NCBI RefSeq assembly: GCF_963678975.1
Contig: NC_089280.1
Coordinates: forward strand, 35,624,508-35,688,507
Direction of reading: 5' to 3'
DNA length: 64,000 nt
Source of the DNA: Dysidea avara
Taxonomy: Eukaryota; Porifera; Demospongiae; Dictyoceratida; Dysideidae
Shown piece by piece: positions 33,061 to 45,920 of this stretch (position 1 is the stretch's first letter; every line of letters begins with the position of its first letter). The position numbers and the translations under genes are program-made. Below the pieces are notes generated by a model. It did not search any database. It was not told where the DNA came from and was given only the letters and a program-made list of their open reading frames with translations.

Positions 33061-33712
33061 TGATTAATGGTCATGTGGAATAACACAGTTACTTTGTTTA
33101 TGCGAAATGGTAGCTTGAAGCAGCCCTTGAATAGCCGTACTTCTATCCATTCACTAGCCAGAATAAAATCCATTGGCAAAAATGATGTAGTGTTGTTTAA
33201 GTTGTGCTACTCATTCTTGTACAGTAGCTGAGTAATTTCATCAGTCAGTCAGACTTTTTTTTATTCAGAATAATATGTCCCTGAGAGGTTCCCTATACTA
33301 TACATGTAACTGTATTTGTTGGATATCAAATGTGGGAATAAGCAGTTTCGTGTATTCTTATTTTGTAGCAAGATAAATAAATGGAATACCTGTCTCAAGT
33401 TACTATTAATGGATAAAGATAAACACTTGAAAAATATTTATGTATATTGTCAACTGTTATGTGCTTTTATGTTGTTATCATACCATATTTTTAGTGTATA
33501 GCATCAGAATTCCACTTAAACTAATGTCAGGTCATTAAGTGGGTGTTTTTCTTTATGTTTTTTGATCTTGAAAAAATCTACCCTACTTGCAAGCTAAAAG
33601 TTGCTCTCATGATGTTACAAACTGACACTACATCTACATTCTTGTGGCATAATCAGGGCTATGGGGACAAGGTAGAGAGGCCACCATCAATTGTGACACA
33701 AGCAGCTGATGC

Positions 33713-33875
33713 AATAGGACCTTGACTATCCAAACCCTTGATTATTCGCTCTTTATTAGTGACTGCTGTGTTAGAGCATTTCTTCATTAGGTGAATGTTC
33801 TATTAGAGTAGTTGAACGGAACTCTGTATATATTTAAACTGGCACACAGGTGTTTGGATGATGGAGGTCCTACTG
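33713..33875. mobile_element. Possible pogo-like MITE
   Basis: CAATAGGACCTTGACTATCC on the left and GGATGATGGAGGTCCTACTG on the right are imperfect inverted ends. The interior holds TGTTCTATTAGAGTAGTTG. Flanking TA is not clean on the left. Confidence 0.45.
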
Positions 33876-33982
33876 TACTTATTATGCATCACAGTTAGAC
33901 AAAGCTGCCACAGGTTGTTTAATACGTTAACAAATTTACTTGGTTATGTGTGACCCGGTCCTAGTAATAATAATAATAATAA

Positions 33983-36176
33983 TCTTGATATCAGCCACTA
34001 CAGATCATTTCACCTTCACTTTGATCCATGAACTAACCATGTATATACAGGAACAACACAATTAACAGGAATGGTTTCATGGGTATGAAGAGACATTAAC
34101 ACACAACTTCAACAAGCTCATGATCCATTCATGTTGTACCAAAATAATTGGAAATTGGTTTGCGTATCAACCAAATTTAGGTAATGAAATAGTACATGAA
34201 TTATCCGATTCATTTTACAGCCCTGATGGTTTTCATAAAAATAAGACAAAAATCAAATGGTAATTTTGCAAAGTACATGCACAAAATATGCATGATATTG
34301 TGATAAGCACATCAGAGCAGTATTGGTATTGTATGTTACAAGCCACAATGGCAAAATTAACAATTTGATACATGTGCAAGTCAGTGAAGTTTTACGTATT
34401 CAACATTTAACAGCAGTCCATACTTTACATGCCTTTTATTAAACCAGGCACATGTACCACCCACCCACCAACTTGTGTACAAGGAATGGCAACTCTTTAT
34501 AAACAAGTAATGAAGACTATAAAATGCATTTAAAGTCGGATTACAAACCCCCCCATCCACCTAAAATCCAAACAGCAATACTCTTCCCCACATAAGGAAT
34601 AACTGAAATAAAATTGGTGATTACTGCCGCCGCCCTAAAAGACATTTGTCCCCAAGGCAAAACATACCCTAAAAATGCCGTTGCTGTCATAATTACATAT
34701 ATCACTATACCCACATATCATACCTCTATCTTTCTATACCCACCATAATAAAGGCCTTTTCCCATATGCAAATAAACACACAAAAAAACATAGATGCCTC
34801 ATTAGCATGAAAATACCTTAAAAAATGGCCATTGAATATATCCCAACTAAGTTCTGCCACTGACAAAAAAGCAAATTTTTCATTCGGGCAATAAAACATT
34901 GCCAAAAGTATTCCACTAACTATTTGAACCACTAATATCATACCCAATAAAGACCCCAAATTTCATATATAACTTAAATTTATCGGCTCCCTTAAATCTA
35001 TCACTAGATTTGTGATCAGTTTTAAAGTGGGCCCCTTTCTTCACGCCGTTTTCATTGCAAAATTAACGATAATTCTGCTTAATTCCCAAATTCAATTAAA
35101 CCAACCCAACTAAAACCCCGAATACTAAACTTAGACTTAAGGGTAAATAAGCTTTCCACAATAAACCCATCAATTGATCATATCAAACCCGAGGGAAGGT
35201 TCCCCAAACTCAAATAAAAAAGAATACAAAAAAAAACCGCTTTAATAAATAATCACTCCCCACCAAAAAACAAAATACTAATAAACACCGCCATAAATAA
35301 AAGATGAAGATATTCTGCTAAAAAAAACAAAGTAAAAAGGGCACCCCCATATTCTACATGATATCCAGAGACTAACTCAGATTCTCCTTCCATTAAATCA
35401 AAGGAGACCCGATGTATCTCAGCCAAGGCCGAAACACAAAATAAAACAAACATTGGAAAAAGTGGTATTACATACCATATGCCCTCCTGCCCCGCAATCA
35501 AATAACTCAAATTAAAACTATTTGCAGGAATACACACACATAAAATAATTAACCCAATGGCTACTTCATAACTAATCATTTGGGCCGCCGCTCTTACCGC
35601 CGCATCTATTGAATACTTCGAATTACTCACCCACCCAGAAACCATAACTTAACATGAAATGGCTTGGACTGTTAGGAACATCAGCATCATATATGCATCA
35701 AAGCTAAGGGACTTTGACAAAGGAATGATAACACAATAGAGAACTGTGTAACATGATGCAAATTTGTGACAAGTTGCTTGCACTGCTGAATGAAATCACC
35801 CAATCATTTGTTTAAAAATCAGTCATGTTACTTTACAGCAAATTTGTAGTTTTAAGTAGTACCTTTACAACCACATTTGGCAGACAAGCAATTTTTGCAT
35901 GCAATTTCAAAACAATAATGCTAATTAATGCATCCCTGCATCATTGAAATCACGAAATTGTACACTAGATCAGTATTCACTCTGTGCAGCACACTGTCTT
36001 ACCTAATTGTTCTACTGTACACAAGTACACAAATAATGCACAGTAGGGATATAACACTTCTTATTGTCTTACTGTAATTTACGTAATATTGTGTACTACT
36101 CCACTTATTCAGTGCTTTTTATCAATGTGCTATAGTCCCTACTCTAGTTGAAAATTCCAGTTCAACTACAAAGAAA
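33983..36176. repeat. Duplicated unit X, copy A (carries the mitochondrial insertion)
   Basis: Matches 40734-43473 from CTTGATATCAGCCACTACAG to AACTACAAAGAAATAACATT. It contains NUMT A. It starts next to a short (TAA)n run and ends at a join with segment Y, where a hairpin AGACAAGCAA-TTT-TTGCTTGTCT lies (about 36190-36212). Copy B has a MITE and an expanded 18-base array that this copy lacks. Confidence 0.85.
34498..35650 (-). pseudogene. nad1-cob: Nuclear mitochondrial insertion (nad1-cob), copy A
   Basis: On the minus strand, the nad1 C-terminal half (35645 down to the stop at 35096-35098) runs in a 43-base spacer to the cob start codon at 35055 and about 185 codons of cob. The nad1 part reads SGWVSNSKYS, then AAAQMISYEVAIGL and SALAEIHRVSFDL, and ends [18 protein letters not shown]. 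The cob part reads REPINLSY, SLLGMILVVQIVSGILLAMF and [14 protein letters not shown] stands at Trp positions (GGE-W, TA-W-RK, YI-W-NFG), so the source used mitochondrial code 4 as in sponges. Single-base shifts in T and G runs break both frames. No tRNA lies between the two genes. It is a dead copy of organelle DNA. Confidence 0.92.
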
Positions 36177-38203
36177 TAACATTGCATCAAGACAAGCAAT
36201 TTTTGCTTGTCTGAGAGCCAGTGGTTCACATGGTATTCAATTGTGACATTTTTGCATGTTTACAGTATTCCAATTATACTTGGATATGTACTCATTTCCA
36301 ACACCACCTCTGCTTACAGTAACTCCATGAAAGCATCTAACATATCACTTAAACGCAATAATAAAGTCATAGTTGAACTCCACCATTAATAAGATATCAA
36401 CCCGACGCTGAGGCAAATCCAAGGCCGAGGTGTAGATGACTAGAGATATCCTATGAATGAAGTTGGAGTTAAACTAGCTTCTATATTGTATCCCACATTT
36501 TGAAGGAGTAAAGTTCACAAACGATGTGTCAATAAGCATGTACGTTGTATATGGCTTCAGTGTTTATGAATATATAGTTTTACTAGTGTAAAATTAATTT
36601 AAAAAATTAAAACCTGGGAATAGAGATTGCTGAAAAAAGTAAAGAAACAAGAGTCAAACAAGCCAGCATGCTAAACACACAGAGATCTCTATTTGGACTC
36701 AATGGATATGGTAGAAACTAAGGAAAAAACAGTAATTTCTCCACAAATCAGGGGCAGGTAAGTACTGAGAATGCTTATATAAATGTTTATTTTAGTCCAA
36801 ATAGAGATCTCTGTGTGTTTAACATGCTGGCTTGTTTGTATGTAACTATAGGCAGTGTGTAGCATGCTGTGGTCAGAATTAGTATGGCTTCAGATTTGTG
36901 CAGCTGTGTGATCACAGTAAGTCAAGTACACAGTGGTACCAACAACATTGTTGCTGGTATGAACTTAATACTGTGGTTAAATATAGGTAATGATATAGGG
37001 TTTCCAAATGAACGTGTTAACATGAATAGATTGGATACTTATTAACACAATTAACACGTTGGTTACCCTTGCAGAAACTAAGTCAGAAGATCAATGGCAA
37101 AGTGAACCTAAAAGAAGCAAATTTGCTTGAGAATGTTATCATTGTAATATGCATTTAAAAGTAGGTCATGGACATGAAGGAAGGCACAGGAAGGAAAGTT
37201 ATGTAGTTTTTATCCCCCAAAAAATACTCACCTTTTGCTGTAGCCTAGTGGGAAAAAAGATAATAAGAAAAAGAAGATGAACAAAATGGCATTTTTCAGA
37301 TATTTTAAAAAATGCTTTGATTGTTCCTTTTGACTTCATATTTTCCAGCGGACCTATACTTCTTCCACATTAACTTCTAAAACTTCTTTCGTGGTTGGGT
37401 GAGTTTCCTAAGGTGGTGTTTAGGTGTGTGTTCTATTAGGATTTTTGCCAAAAACAGGTGATCTCTATTATGAACCACTACCATGGTTCATGATAGTGTC
37501 CACGCGTATGGCTTTAATTTGCTTTGATTGCACTTCTTTCAAGTGAATGTGTCACATGAATATATGTTGTCATATATTTACCGGGGTTTAACTATCATTT
37601 AACTCCCAGTTATTTACTTTGATGTATGGCTTCAGTGGGATAGAATACCTACGTACCTTCTTTTTTTTTCTAAAGCCAGATTGTGAAGGACATACTGATC
37701 AGATGGTGACTACAATTAGGCAGAAACTAAATGGCGATGTATTATATAATCATTAATGTGACCTAGTCTGGGGAAACCAATGCCAATTTTAAGTATTTGG
37801 TACATTGTAGCTCGGCAGTGGTTGAAGCTATGTGTACCAAATTTTCACATGTTTTATACAAAAATTCCTTACCTTCCAGAGCATCCACTGTGCATGTGCA
37901 AGTAGCCAACAACCATTATTTTAGATTATAGGTATGGGCCATCCATGTAGGCATCAAAACCACCTGGCTAAAATGAAAGGATACTTACAGCACAGGTCTT
38001 TATTCATCACCACGGAGCTGTGCAGCCACATACAGCCATCCCCAGCCTAGGCTGACCAGAGCTCCATTAAGGCCCCAGATTATATATTCAATTGCAAGGA
38101 AACAATACACTGGTGTTTGTTAACCCTGTATGTATACATATATATAGAGATATATATTAGCTGAATATATAATGCAAATACTTAACTGTATGCTACTGTA
38201 GCT

Positions 38204-38312
38204 ACATGATGACTGACTTGATATACATGATGACTGACTTGATATACATGATGACTGACTTGATATACATGATGACTGACTTGATATACATGATGACTGA
38301 CTTGATATACAT
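38204..38312. repeat. 21-base tandem array, five units
   Basis: ATGATGACTGACTTGATATAC repeated about five times. The matching place in copy 1 (about 12521-12548) has one unit, so the array expanded after the duplication. (The unit is 21 bases; its first 20 are ATGATGACTGACTTGATATA.). Confidence 0.85.
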
Positions 38313-38697
38313 ACAAATTTAGTAATATGTGATATTAAGCACCATGAGCACCTCTAATTATGGTGTTAGCTATTCATATAATGGATTTATTGTTTCCTTG
38401 CAACTGAGTGTAGATCTGTAGCAGTGGTGATTCTAGACCTGACCTACAGGGGGGCCAAGTAGGGAACAGCATAACTTTGTTGTTTTGCTGTTGTATAAAG
38501 TAGAATTTCAGGGGGGTCTGGGGGTGCAACCCCAGAAGCTGCTGGATTTTTGCAATTTAAAGGCTTGAAAACAGCCTAAAATTTATGCTAAAAATATGAA
38601 AAATGCTAAAAATAACAATGCCAATCTATACTGCAACTTTTCCCCATGATGTAAAAAAAGTTATTTTTCAGTGCCCCCCCTTAGAATCCCATGGCCC

Positions 38698-39340
38698 CAT
38701 AGGCGGTGGAGACGGGGGGGGCAGGGGGCCCCCCCACTTTTTTGGGACACTGTTTGCAAGAAAAGATCGAGATACTCTAATAGAACAGTCAGGATCTGGA
38801 TACTCTAATAGAGCAGTCACAGTATTCAGGGGCGGATCCAGAGTTTGGAAAGAGGGGGGGCACCTTTCTGAAAAACAGTTGAAGACCAAAAAAAACTTGC
38901 TGAAAACCAGTTGAAGACCAAAAAAAAAAAAAAAAAAAAAAGGTCACGACAATAATAGCTAGTTATTCTTACCAACTATATCACGTCTGTTATGTAAAAT
39001 AAAATCCTATTTATAGCTTCATAGGTAAGCTACACTGCCTCATGAACATTGTGACTGCTTTATTAGAGTAATTGACTGCTCTATTAGAGTATCTCGATCT
39101 TGTATGCAATTTCTTGAAGGGGGGGGGGCATTTGCCCCAAATGCCCCATCCTGGATCCGCCACTGGTATTCAGAGAAGCAGTGTAGCAAATTACTTAGCT
39201 ATGTATGTGTAGTTATAAATAAGGACATATAATTGGTGGAGAGCAGCTATTGTCAGCAGGCTGTGACCTTCTTTTTTTTTTTGACTTCAACTTATAGCTG
39301 GCCTGGCCCCCTCACTCTTTGGCCTGCTCCACCGCCCCTG
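38698..39340. mobile_element. hAT-like MITE with CATAGGCGGTGGAG ends, itself interrupted
   Basis: Left CATAGGCGGTGGAG, right CTCCACCGCCCCTG, with an 8-base duplication CATGGCCC at 38690-38697 and 39341-39348. Inside the left end are two motifs, GAGATACTCTAATAGAACAG and GGATACTCTAATAGAGCAGT (38767-38817). The 5-base-target MITE 38827-39165 is inserted in it. Confidence 0.75.
38827..39165. mobile_element. MITE of the 5-base-target family, copy 3
   Basis: CAGGGGCGGATCCAGAG left, GGATCCGCCACTG right, with GTATT at 38822-38826 and 39166-39170. Nearly identical to copy 2 (27700-28031), including the paired CTCTATTAGAG motifs at 39053-39087, so the two moved recently or by copying from a common source. 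Confidence 0.9.
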
Positions 39341-39743
39341 CATGGCCCCCCTTAGAATCGCCTATGATCTGAAGTGCACCAATGCATAAACTACCACAAA
39401 TTAACTTTTTCTTCAAGGTCCATTGAGTAATCAATACAGATCTTGGTTTGGATGTGCCTACTAACATTACCTCACTTCTACACCTGTATATAGTTGCCAT
39501 GAAAATGACAATCAATTAATGAATACTTTTGAAAAAAAAACTGTTTTCAATCTTTTTGTGTCTACTTCTAGGCGTTCTGTCAGAATTTTAAAAAAAGCTA
39601 TGTACTACCAGGGAATCGCTTTGACACCTTCATAATTGTTATTGGTTACGTTCTGGGAATTGTCCTTTAATGTGATTTTATTGAATGATGTGTCTTTTTC
39701 ATAAAACGTATCTGTGGTTGAATAAATTAATCAACTGCTTTCC

Positions 39744-39956
<213 letters not shown>

Positions 39957-40270
39957 AACTTGTTACCCAAGTGGATGGTTAAAACATAAACATACAGTGA
40001 TATATACGTGTCACTATATATACTTCATCCATTGAGTCTGAGTACAGATCTGTGCATGTTTGGCTTGTTTGACGTTTTTTTTGGCTACCTCTATTTGCTA
40101 CGTATATATATATATATATTGTTAAAATTAGTTTACACCACATTACAATATAATTGTAGTGGTATAATTATGCCAGCACACATAGCTAGCAGGGTTACTA
40201 TACCACACTGTAAAAATTACCAGGTGAAATCACAATAATTATTTTCTGGTGACGTTCACTAACTTCAGTT

Positions 40271-40728
40271 CCACTACCATGAAATGATATAAGTTTTGAC
40301 AATAATGTTAGTGAAAATCACCAACTTGGTAGTGAAATTATGCACCAACTTCGGTAGTGAATTCACAAACTTTTTAAGTGAAATCTCTAAATCTCTATTA
40401 TTGAATATAGTGTTCCTATGTGGTAGTGATTCAGTGAAATGTTGTCAGTGACTTCACCTACAAGAAATAGTGAGCATCACTACCTTGAAGTGTATATTCA
40501 GTGATTTTACCTGTGCTATAGTGAACACTGCAACTTTGCAATTGCAACTTCAGCTATCATGCATAAGCTAGTATTTGTGCCACTGATATAATATAGCATT
40601 CTATCTATTATTATGGCCAACTAGCAATGGACAACAGGTTCCTTAAAACAACATTATTTCTTTTATGGTTATACAAAAGTGTTAGTTGCTAACACAACAG
40701 TGACAACACCTGCTACAGCAAAATGTTA
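40271..40728. repeat. Repeat Z, copy 2 (empty site for the MITE)
   Basis: Matches 27284-28107 but has GGACAACAGGTTCC uninterrupted where copy 1 has a MITE. It also lacks a few short units of the CACTAACTT array. It is followed directly by unit X copy B. Confidence 0.75.
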
Positions 40729-41149
40729 CAATATCTTGATATCAGCCACTACAGATCACTTCACCTTCACTTTGATCCATGAACTAACCATGCATATACA
40801 GGAACAACGCAATTAACAGGAATGGTTTCATGGGTATGAAGAGACATTAACACACAACTTCAACAAGCACATGGTCCATTCATGATGTACCAAAATAATT
40901 GGAAATTGGTTTGCGTATCAACCAAATTTTGGTAATGAAATAGTACATGAATTATCCGATTCATTTTACAGCCCTGATGGTTTTCATAAAAATAAGACAA
41001 AAATCAAATGGTAATTTTTCAAAGTACATGCACAAAATACATGATATTGTGATAAGCACATTGGAGCAGTATTGGTATTGTATGTTACAAGCCACAATGG
41101 CAAAATTAACAATTTAATACATGTGCAAGTCAGTGAAGTTATATGTATT

Positions 41150-41228
41150 CTACATTTAACAGCAGTCCATACTTTAACAGCAGTCCATACTTTAACAGCA
41201 GTCTATACTTTAACAGCAGTCCATACTG
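41150..41228. repeat. 18-base tandem array, four units
   Basis: AACAGCAGTCCATACTTT repeated four times with one change. Copy A (about 34408-34430) has one unit, so the expansion followed the duplication of X. Confidence 0.85.
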
Positions 41229-41306
41229 TACATGCATGCCTTTTATTAAACCAGGCACATGTACCACCCACCCACCAACTTGTGTACAAGGAATGGCAAC
41301 TCTTTA

Positions 41307-42466
41307 TAAACAAGTAATGAAGACTATAAAACGCATTTAAAGTCGGATTACAAACCCCCCATCCACCTAAAATCCAAACAACAATACTCTTCCCCACATA
41401 AGGAATAACTGAAATAAAATTAGTGATTACTGCCGCCGCCCAAAAAGACATTTGTCCCCAAGGCAAAACATACCCTAAAAATGCCGTTGCTGTCATAATT
41501 ACATATATCACTATACCCACATATCATACCTCTATCTTTCTATACCCACCATAATAAAGGCCTTTTCCCATATGCAAATAAACACACAAAAAAAACATAG
41601 ATGCCCCATTAGCATGAAAATACCTTTAAAAATGTCCATTGAATATATCCCAACTAAGTTCTGCCACTGACAAAAAAGCAAATTTTTCATTCGGGCAATA
41701 AAACATTGCCAAAAGTATTCCACTAACTATTTGAACCACTAATATCATACCCAATAAAGACCCCAAATTTCATATATAACTTAAATTTATCGGCTCCCTT
41801 AAATCTATCACTAGATTTGTGATCAGTTTTAAAGTGGGCCCCTTTCTTCACGCCGTTTTCATTGCAAAATTAACGATAATTCTGCTTAATTCCCAAATTC
41901 AATTAAACCAACCCAACTAAAACCCCGAACACTAAACTTAAATAAGCTAGACTTAAGGGTAAATAAGCTTTCCACAATAAACCCATCAATTGATCATATC
42001 GAACCCGAGGGAAGGTTCCCCAAACTCAAATAAAAAAGAATACAAAAAAAAACCGCTTTAATAAATAATCACTCCCCACCAAAAAACAAAGTACTAATAA
42101 ACACCACCATAAATAAAAGATGAAGATATTCTGCTAAAAAAAACAAAGTAAAAAGGGCACCCCCATATTCTACATGATATCCAGAGACTAACTCAGATTC
42201 TCCTTCCATTAAATCAAAGGAGACCCGATGTATCTCAGCCAAGGCCGAAACACAAAATAAAACAAACATTGGAAAAAGTGGTATTACATACCATATGCCC
42301 TCCTGCCCCGCAATTATATAACTCAAATTAAAACTATTTGCAGGAATACACACACATAAAATAATTAACCCAATGGCTACTTCATAACTAATCATTTGGG
42401 CTGCCGCTCTTACCGCCGCATCTATTGAATACTTCGAATTACTCACCCACCCAGAAACCATAACTT
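41307..42466 (-). pseudogene. nad1-cob: Nuclear mitochondrial insertion (nad1-cob), copy B
   Basis: Same content and limits as copy A. cob starts at 41862, the nad1 stop is at 41903-41905, and nad1 reads to 42461. It differs from A by a handful of substitutions, homopolymer length changes and a roughly 9-base insertion near the nad1 end. Here cob reads on through [13 protein letters not shown] before leaving mitochondrial sequence, which fixes the junction near 41307. It arose with unit X, not by a second transfer. Confidence 0.92.
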
Positions 42467-42785
42467 AACATGAAATGGCTTGGACTGTTAGGAACATCAG
42501 CATCATATATGCATCAAAGCTAAGGGACTTTGACAAAGGAATGATAACACAATAGAGAACTGTGTAACATGATGCAAATTTGTGACAAGTTGCTTGCACT
42601 GCTGAATGAAATCACCCAATCATTTGTTTAAAAATCAGTCATGTTACTTTACAGCAAATTTGTAGTTTTAAGTAGTACCTTTACAACCACATTTGGCAGA
42701 CAAGCAATTTTTGCATGCAATTTCAAAACAATAATGCTAATTAATGCATCCCTGCATCATTGAAATCACGAAATTGTACACTAGA

Positions 42786-43255
42786 CAGTGGCGGATCTAG
42801 GATTTTTAAAAGAGGGTTTCTGAAAGTTGGTATAGCTGAATAAGGCATCTGATGACATTTCTCCAGAAAATTTTGAGACTTCAGAAGTTCTGAGATCGGA
42901 TCTTAGGCTATTTTAGTTACCAATTGCAATAAATCCAATGCTTTAAATAAATACTATAGCTAACTATAGGGCAAAGATGGTCAGTGACTACAAGCTGTAG
43001 CTTTGATTACTCTATTAGAGTAGTTACATGACTGCTCTATTAGAGTATCTCGATCATTTTTAATGCAGTGGGAGATGAAAAGTGAAGTGTTGCTGAGGGT
43101 TTAATAGCTATAAATGGTGTCAGTTAAGTGCAACTGCATACAGTAGTAGCTATATAGTTGTTTGCGTCAATGTTTATATATTTAGATTGCCACTGAGCTA
43201 AATTTAAAAGGGGGTTTCTGTCGAAACCCCAGAAACCCCTCTAGATCCGCCACTG
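42786..43255. mobile_element. MITE of the 5-base-target family, copy 4
   Basis: CAGTGGCGGATCTAGG left, TAGATCCGCCACTG right, with CTAGA at 42781-42785 and 43256-43260. The empty site ACACTAGATCAGTATT is preserved in unit X copy A at about 35962. It holds paired motifs ACTCTATTAGAGTAG and ACTGCTCTATTAGAGTATC (43006-43046). Confidence 0.92.
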
Positions 43256-43473
43256 CTAGATCAGTATTGGCTCTGTGCAGCACATTGTCTTACCTAATTG
43301 TTCTACTGTACACAAGTACACAAATAATGCACAGTAGGGATATAACACTTCTTATTGTCTTACTGTGATTTACGTAATATTGTGTACTACTCCACTTATT
43401 CAGTGCTTTTTATCAATGTGCTATAGTCCCTACTCTAGTTGAAAATTCCAGTTCAACTACAAAGAAATAACAT

Positions 43474-45757
43474 TGTAGAGAGTTCAGCTATAGACAAATC
43501 ACTCTGTTGAGAGATCAGCTACAAACAAATCATCCTGTAGAGAGTTCAGCTACAACCAAATCACCCTGTAGAGAGTTCAGCTACAACCAAATCATCCTGT
43601 AGAGAGATCAGCTAGACAAATCAACCCTGTAGAGAGTTCAGCTACGAAGAAATATTACTGTAGAGAGTTCAGCTACAAACAAGCTGCCTTACAGAGAAAT
43701 CAGCTAGAAACAATCACCCTGTAGAGAGATCTCAGCAGAAATGAGTCAATCTGTAGAGAGATCAATCATCCAGTAGAGAGTTCAGCTACAAACAAATCAC
43801 CCTGTTGAGAGATCTGCTACAATCAAATTACCCAGTAGAGAGTTCAGATACAACCAAATCATCCTATAGAGAGATCAGCTAAATCAACCCTGTAGAGAGT
43901 TCAGCTACAAAGAAATAATACTGTAGAGAGTTCAGCTTAAGCTACATTATAGAGAAATCAATCACCCTGTAAAGAGATCTCAGCTAGAAACAAGTCAATC
44001 TGTAAAGAGATCAATCACCCAGTAGAGAGTTCAGCTACGAACAAATCACCCTGTTAAGAGATCAGCTACAAACAAATCACCCAGTAGAGAGTTCAGATAC
44101 AAACAAATCACCCTGTAGAGAGTTTAGCTACAACAAATCATTCTGTAGAGAGATCAGCTAGACAAATTAACTCTGTAGAGAGTTCAGCTACAAAGAAATA
44201 ACACTGTAGAGTTCAGCTACAAACAAGCTACCTTATAGAGAAATCAGGTCACCCTGCACAGAGATCTCAGCTAGAAACAAGTCATCATGTAGAAAGATCA
44301 ACTAGAAACAACTCACCTTTTAGAGAGTTCAGCTACAACCAAATCACCCTCTAGAGAGTTCAGCTACAAAGAAATAACACTGTAAAGAGTTTGGCTACAA
44401 ACAAATCACCCTGTAGAGAGATCTCAGCCAGAAACAAGTCATCCTGGAGAAAGGTCAACTAGAAACAACTCACGTTTAAGAGAGTTCAGCTATATACAAA
44501 CAAATCACCCTGTAGAGAGTTCAGCTACAACCAAATCACCCTGTAGATAGTTCAGCTACAACCAAATCACCCTGTAGATAGTTCAGCTGCAAACAAATTA
44601 CTCTGTAGAGAGATCAGCTAGAAACAACTCACCCTGTAGAGACAAACAAATAACATTGTAGATAGTTCAGCTAAAAACAAATCACCCTGTAGAGAGTTTA
44701 GCTGCAAACAAATCACCCTGTAGACAAACAAGCTACCTTATGGAGAGATCGGCTAGACACAAAGTAACCCTGTAGAGAGATCAGCTAGAAACAACTCACC
44801 CTGTAGCGACAAACAAATCACTCTGTAGAGAGTTCAGCTACAACAAACTACCTTATGGAGTGATTAGTTAGAAACAAGTCACCCTGCAGAGAGCTCGAGA
44901 TTAGCTAGAAACAACTCACCCTGTAGAGACAAACAAATCACATTGTAGAGAGTTTAGCTACAAAGAAACCACAGAGATCAGCTAGAATCAAGTGACCCTG
45001 TAGAGAGATCAGCTAGAATCAAGTAAACCTGTAGAGAGATCAGCTAGAATCAAGTAAACCTGTAGAGAGATCAGCTAGAAACAAGTGACCTTGTAAAGAG
45101 ATCATGATCATCTAGGGATAAGTCACCCTGTTGAGAGATCAGCTAGAAACAACTTCCTTGTAGAGAGTTCAGCTACAAAAACAAATCACCCTGTATAGAG
45201 AGTTCAGCTACAAACATGACCCTGTAGAGAGATCAGTTAGAAACAAGTCACCCTATAGAAAGATCAGCTAGAAACAAGTGACCTTGTAAAGAGATCATGA
45301 TCATCTAGGGATAAGTCACCCTGTTGAGAGATCAGCTAGAAACAACTTACCTTGTAGAGAGTCCAGCTACAAAAACAAATCACCCTGTATAGAGAGTTCA
45401 GCTACAAACATGACCCTGTAGAGAGATCAGTTAGAAACAAGTCACCCTATAGAATGAGATCAGCTAAAAACAGGTTACTGTATAGAGAGTACAACTACAA
45501 AGAAACGACCCTGTAGAGAGTTCAGCTACAAACAAGTTACCCTGTAGAGAGATCAGCTAGCAACAAATCACCTTGTAGAGAGTTCTGGTACAAACAAATC
45601 ACCTAGTAGAGAATTCAACTACAAACAGATAGCCCTGTAGAGAGTTCAGCTAGAAACAAGACACCTGTAGACAGTTCAGCCACAAACAAGTCACCCTGTA
45701 GAGAGTTTGGCTACATTTCAAGTCATTCAGTAGAGAGATCAGCTGCAAACCAGTTAT
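43474..45757. repeat. 31-base minisatellite array 3, about 73 units
   Basis: Same unit as arrays 1 and 2. A block of about 190 bases including AAGAGATCATGATCATCTAG occurs twice (about 45090-45250 and 45280-45430), another local higher-order repeat. The array starts inside the end of unit X; the usual head is absent. Confidence 0.9.
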
Positions 45758-45920
45758 CCTGCAGAGAAGAATTGGGATGTAATAAATATTAATTATATTA
45801 TTTGTATAATTACTGATAAAAATAAAATCAAAAATAGTTGCAGTATTAACAAATCTGCTTTAACCTTTTTTCTTCTTTTTGTGGTAAAGAAAAAAGACAG
45901 GTTAAAAGCCCCCACTTTGG
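45758..45920. repeat. Tail of composite element, copy 3 (left part)
   Basis: Matches 25441-25620: GTAATAAATATT, the TTCTTCTTTTTGTGGTAAAG block and GTTAAAAGCCCC. It is split by the Mutator-like element and resumes at 48440 (CCCCACTTTGGTGTATACAA). Confidence 0.65.

Larger units (their letters stand above)
38422..39366. mobile_element. hAT-like CAGTGGTGATTC MITE, copy 2, holding two nested insertions
   Basis: The same old insertion as 12652-12907, with the flanking ATCTGTAG on the left and ATCTGAAG on the right. It is split at CATGGCCC by the element 38698-39340. Confidence 0.8.
40734..43473. repeat. Duplicated unit X, copy B
   Basis: Matches 33983-36176. It carries NUMT B, an 18-base array, and a MITE at 42786-43255, and continues without a break into minisatellite array 3, so X may be the left part of a larger element. 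Confidence 0.85.

Noticed and set aside
35253-35645. Open 130-codon nad1 frame as a functional nuclear gene
   Set aside because: It lacks the N-terminal half and any targeting peptide, and the rest needs TGA as Trp and is frameshifted. It is part of a NUMT.
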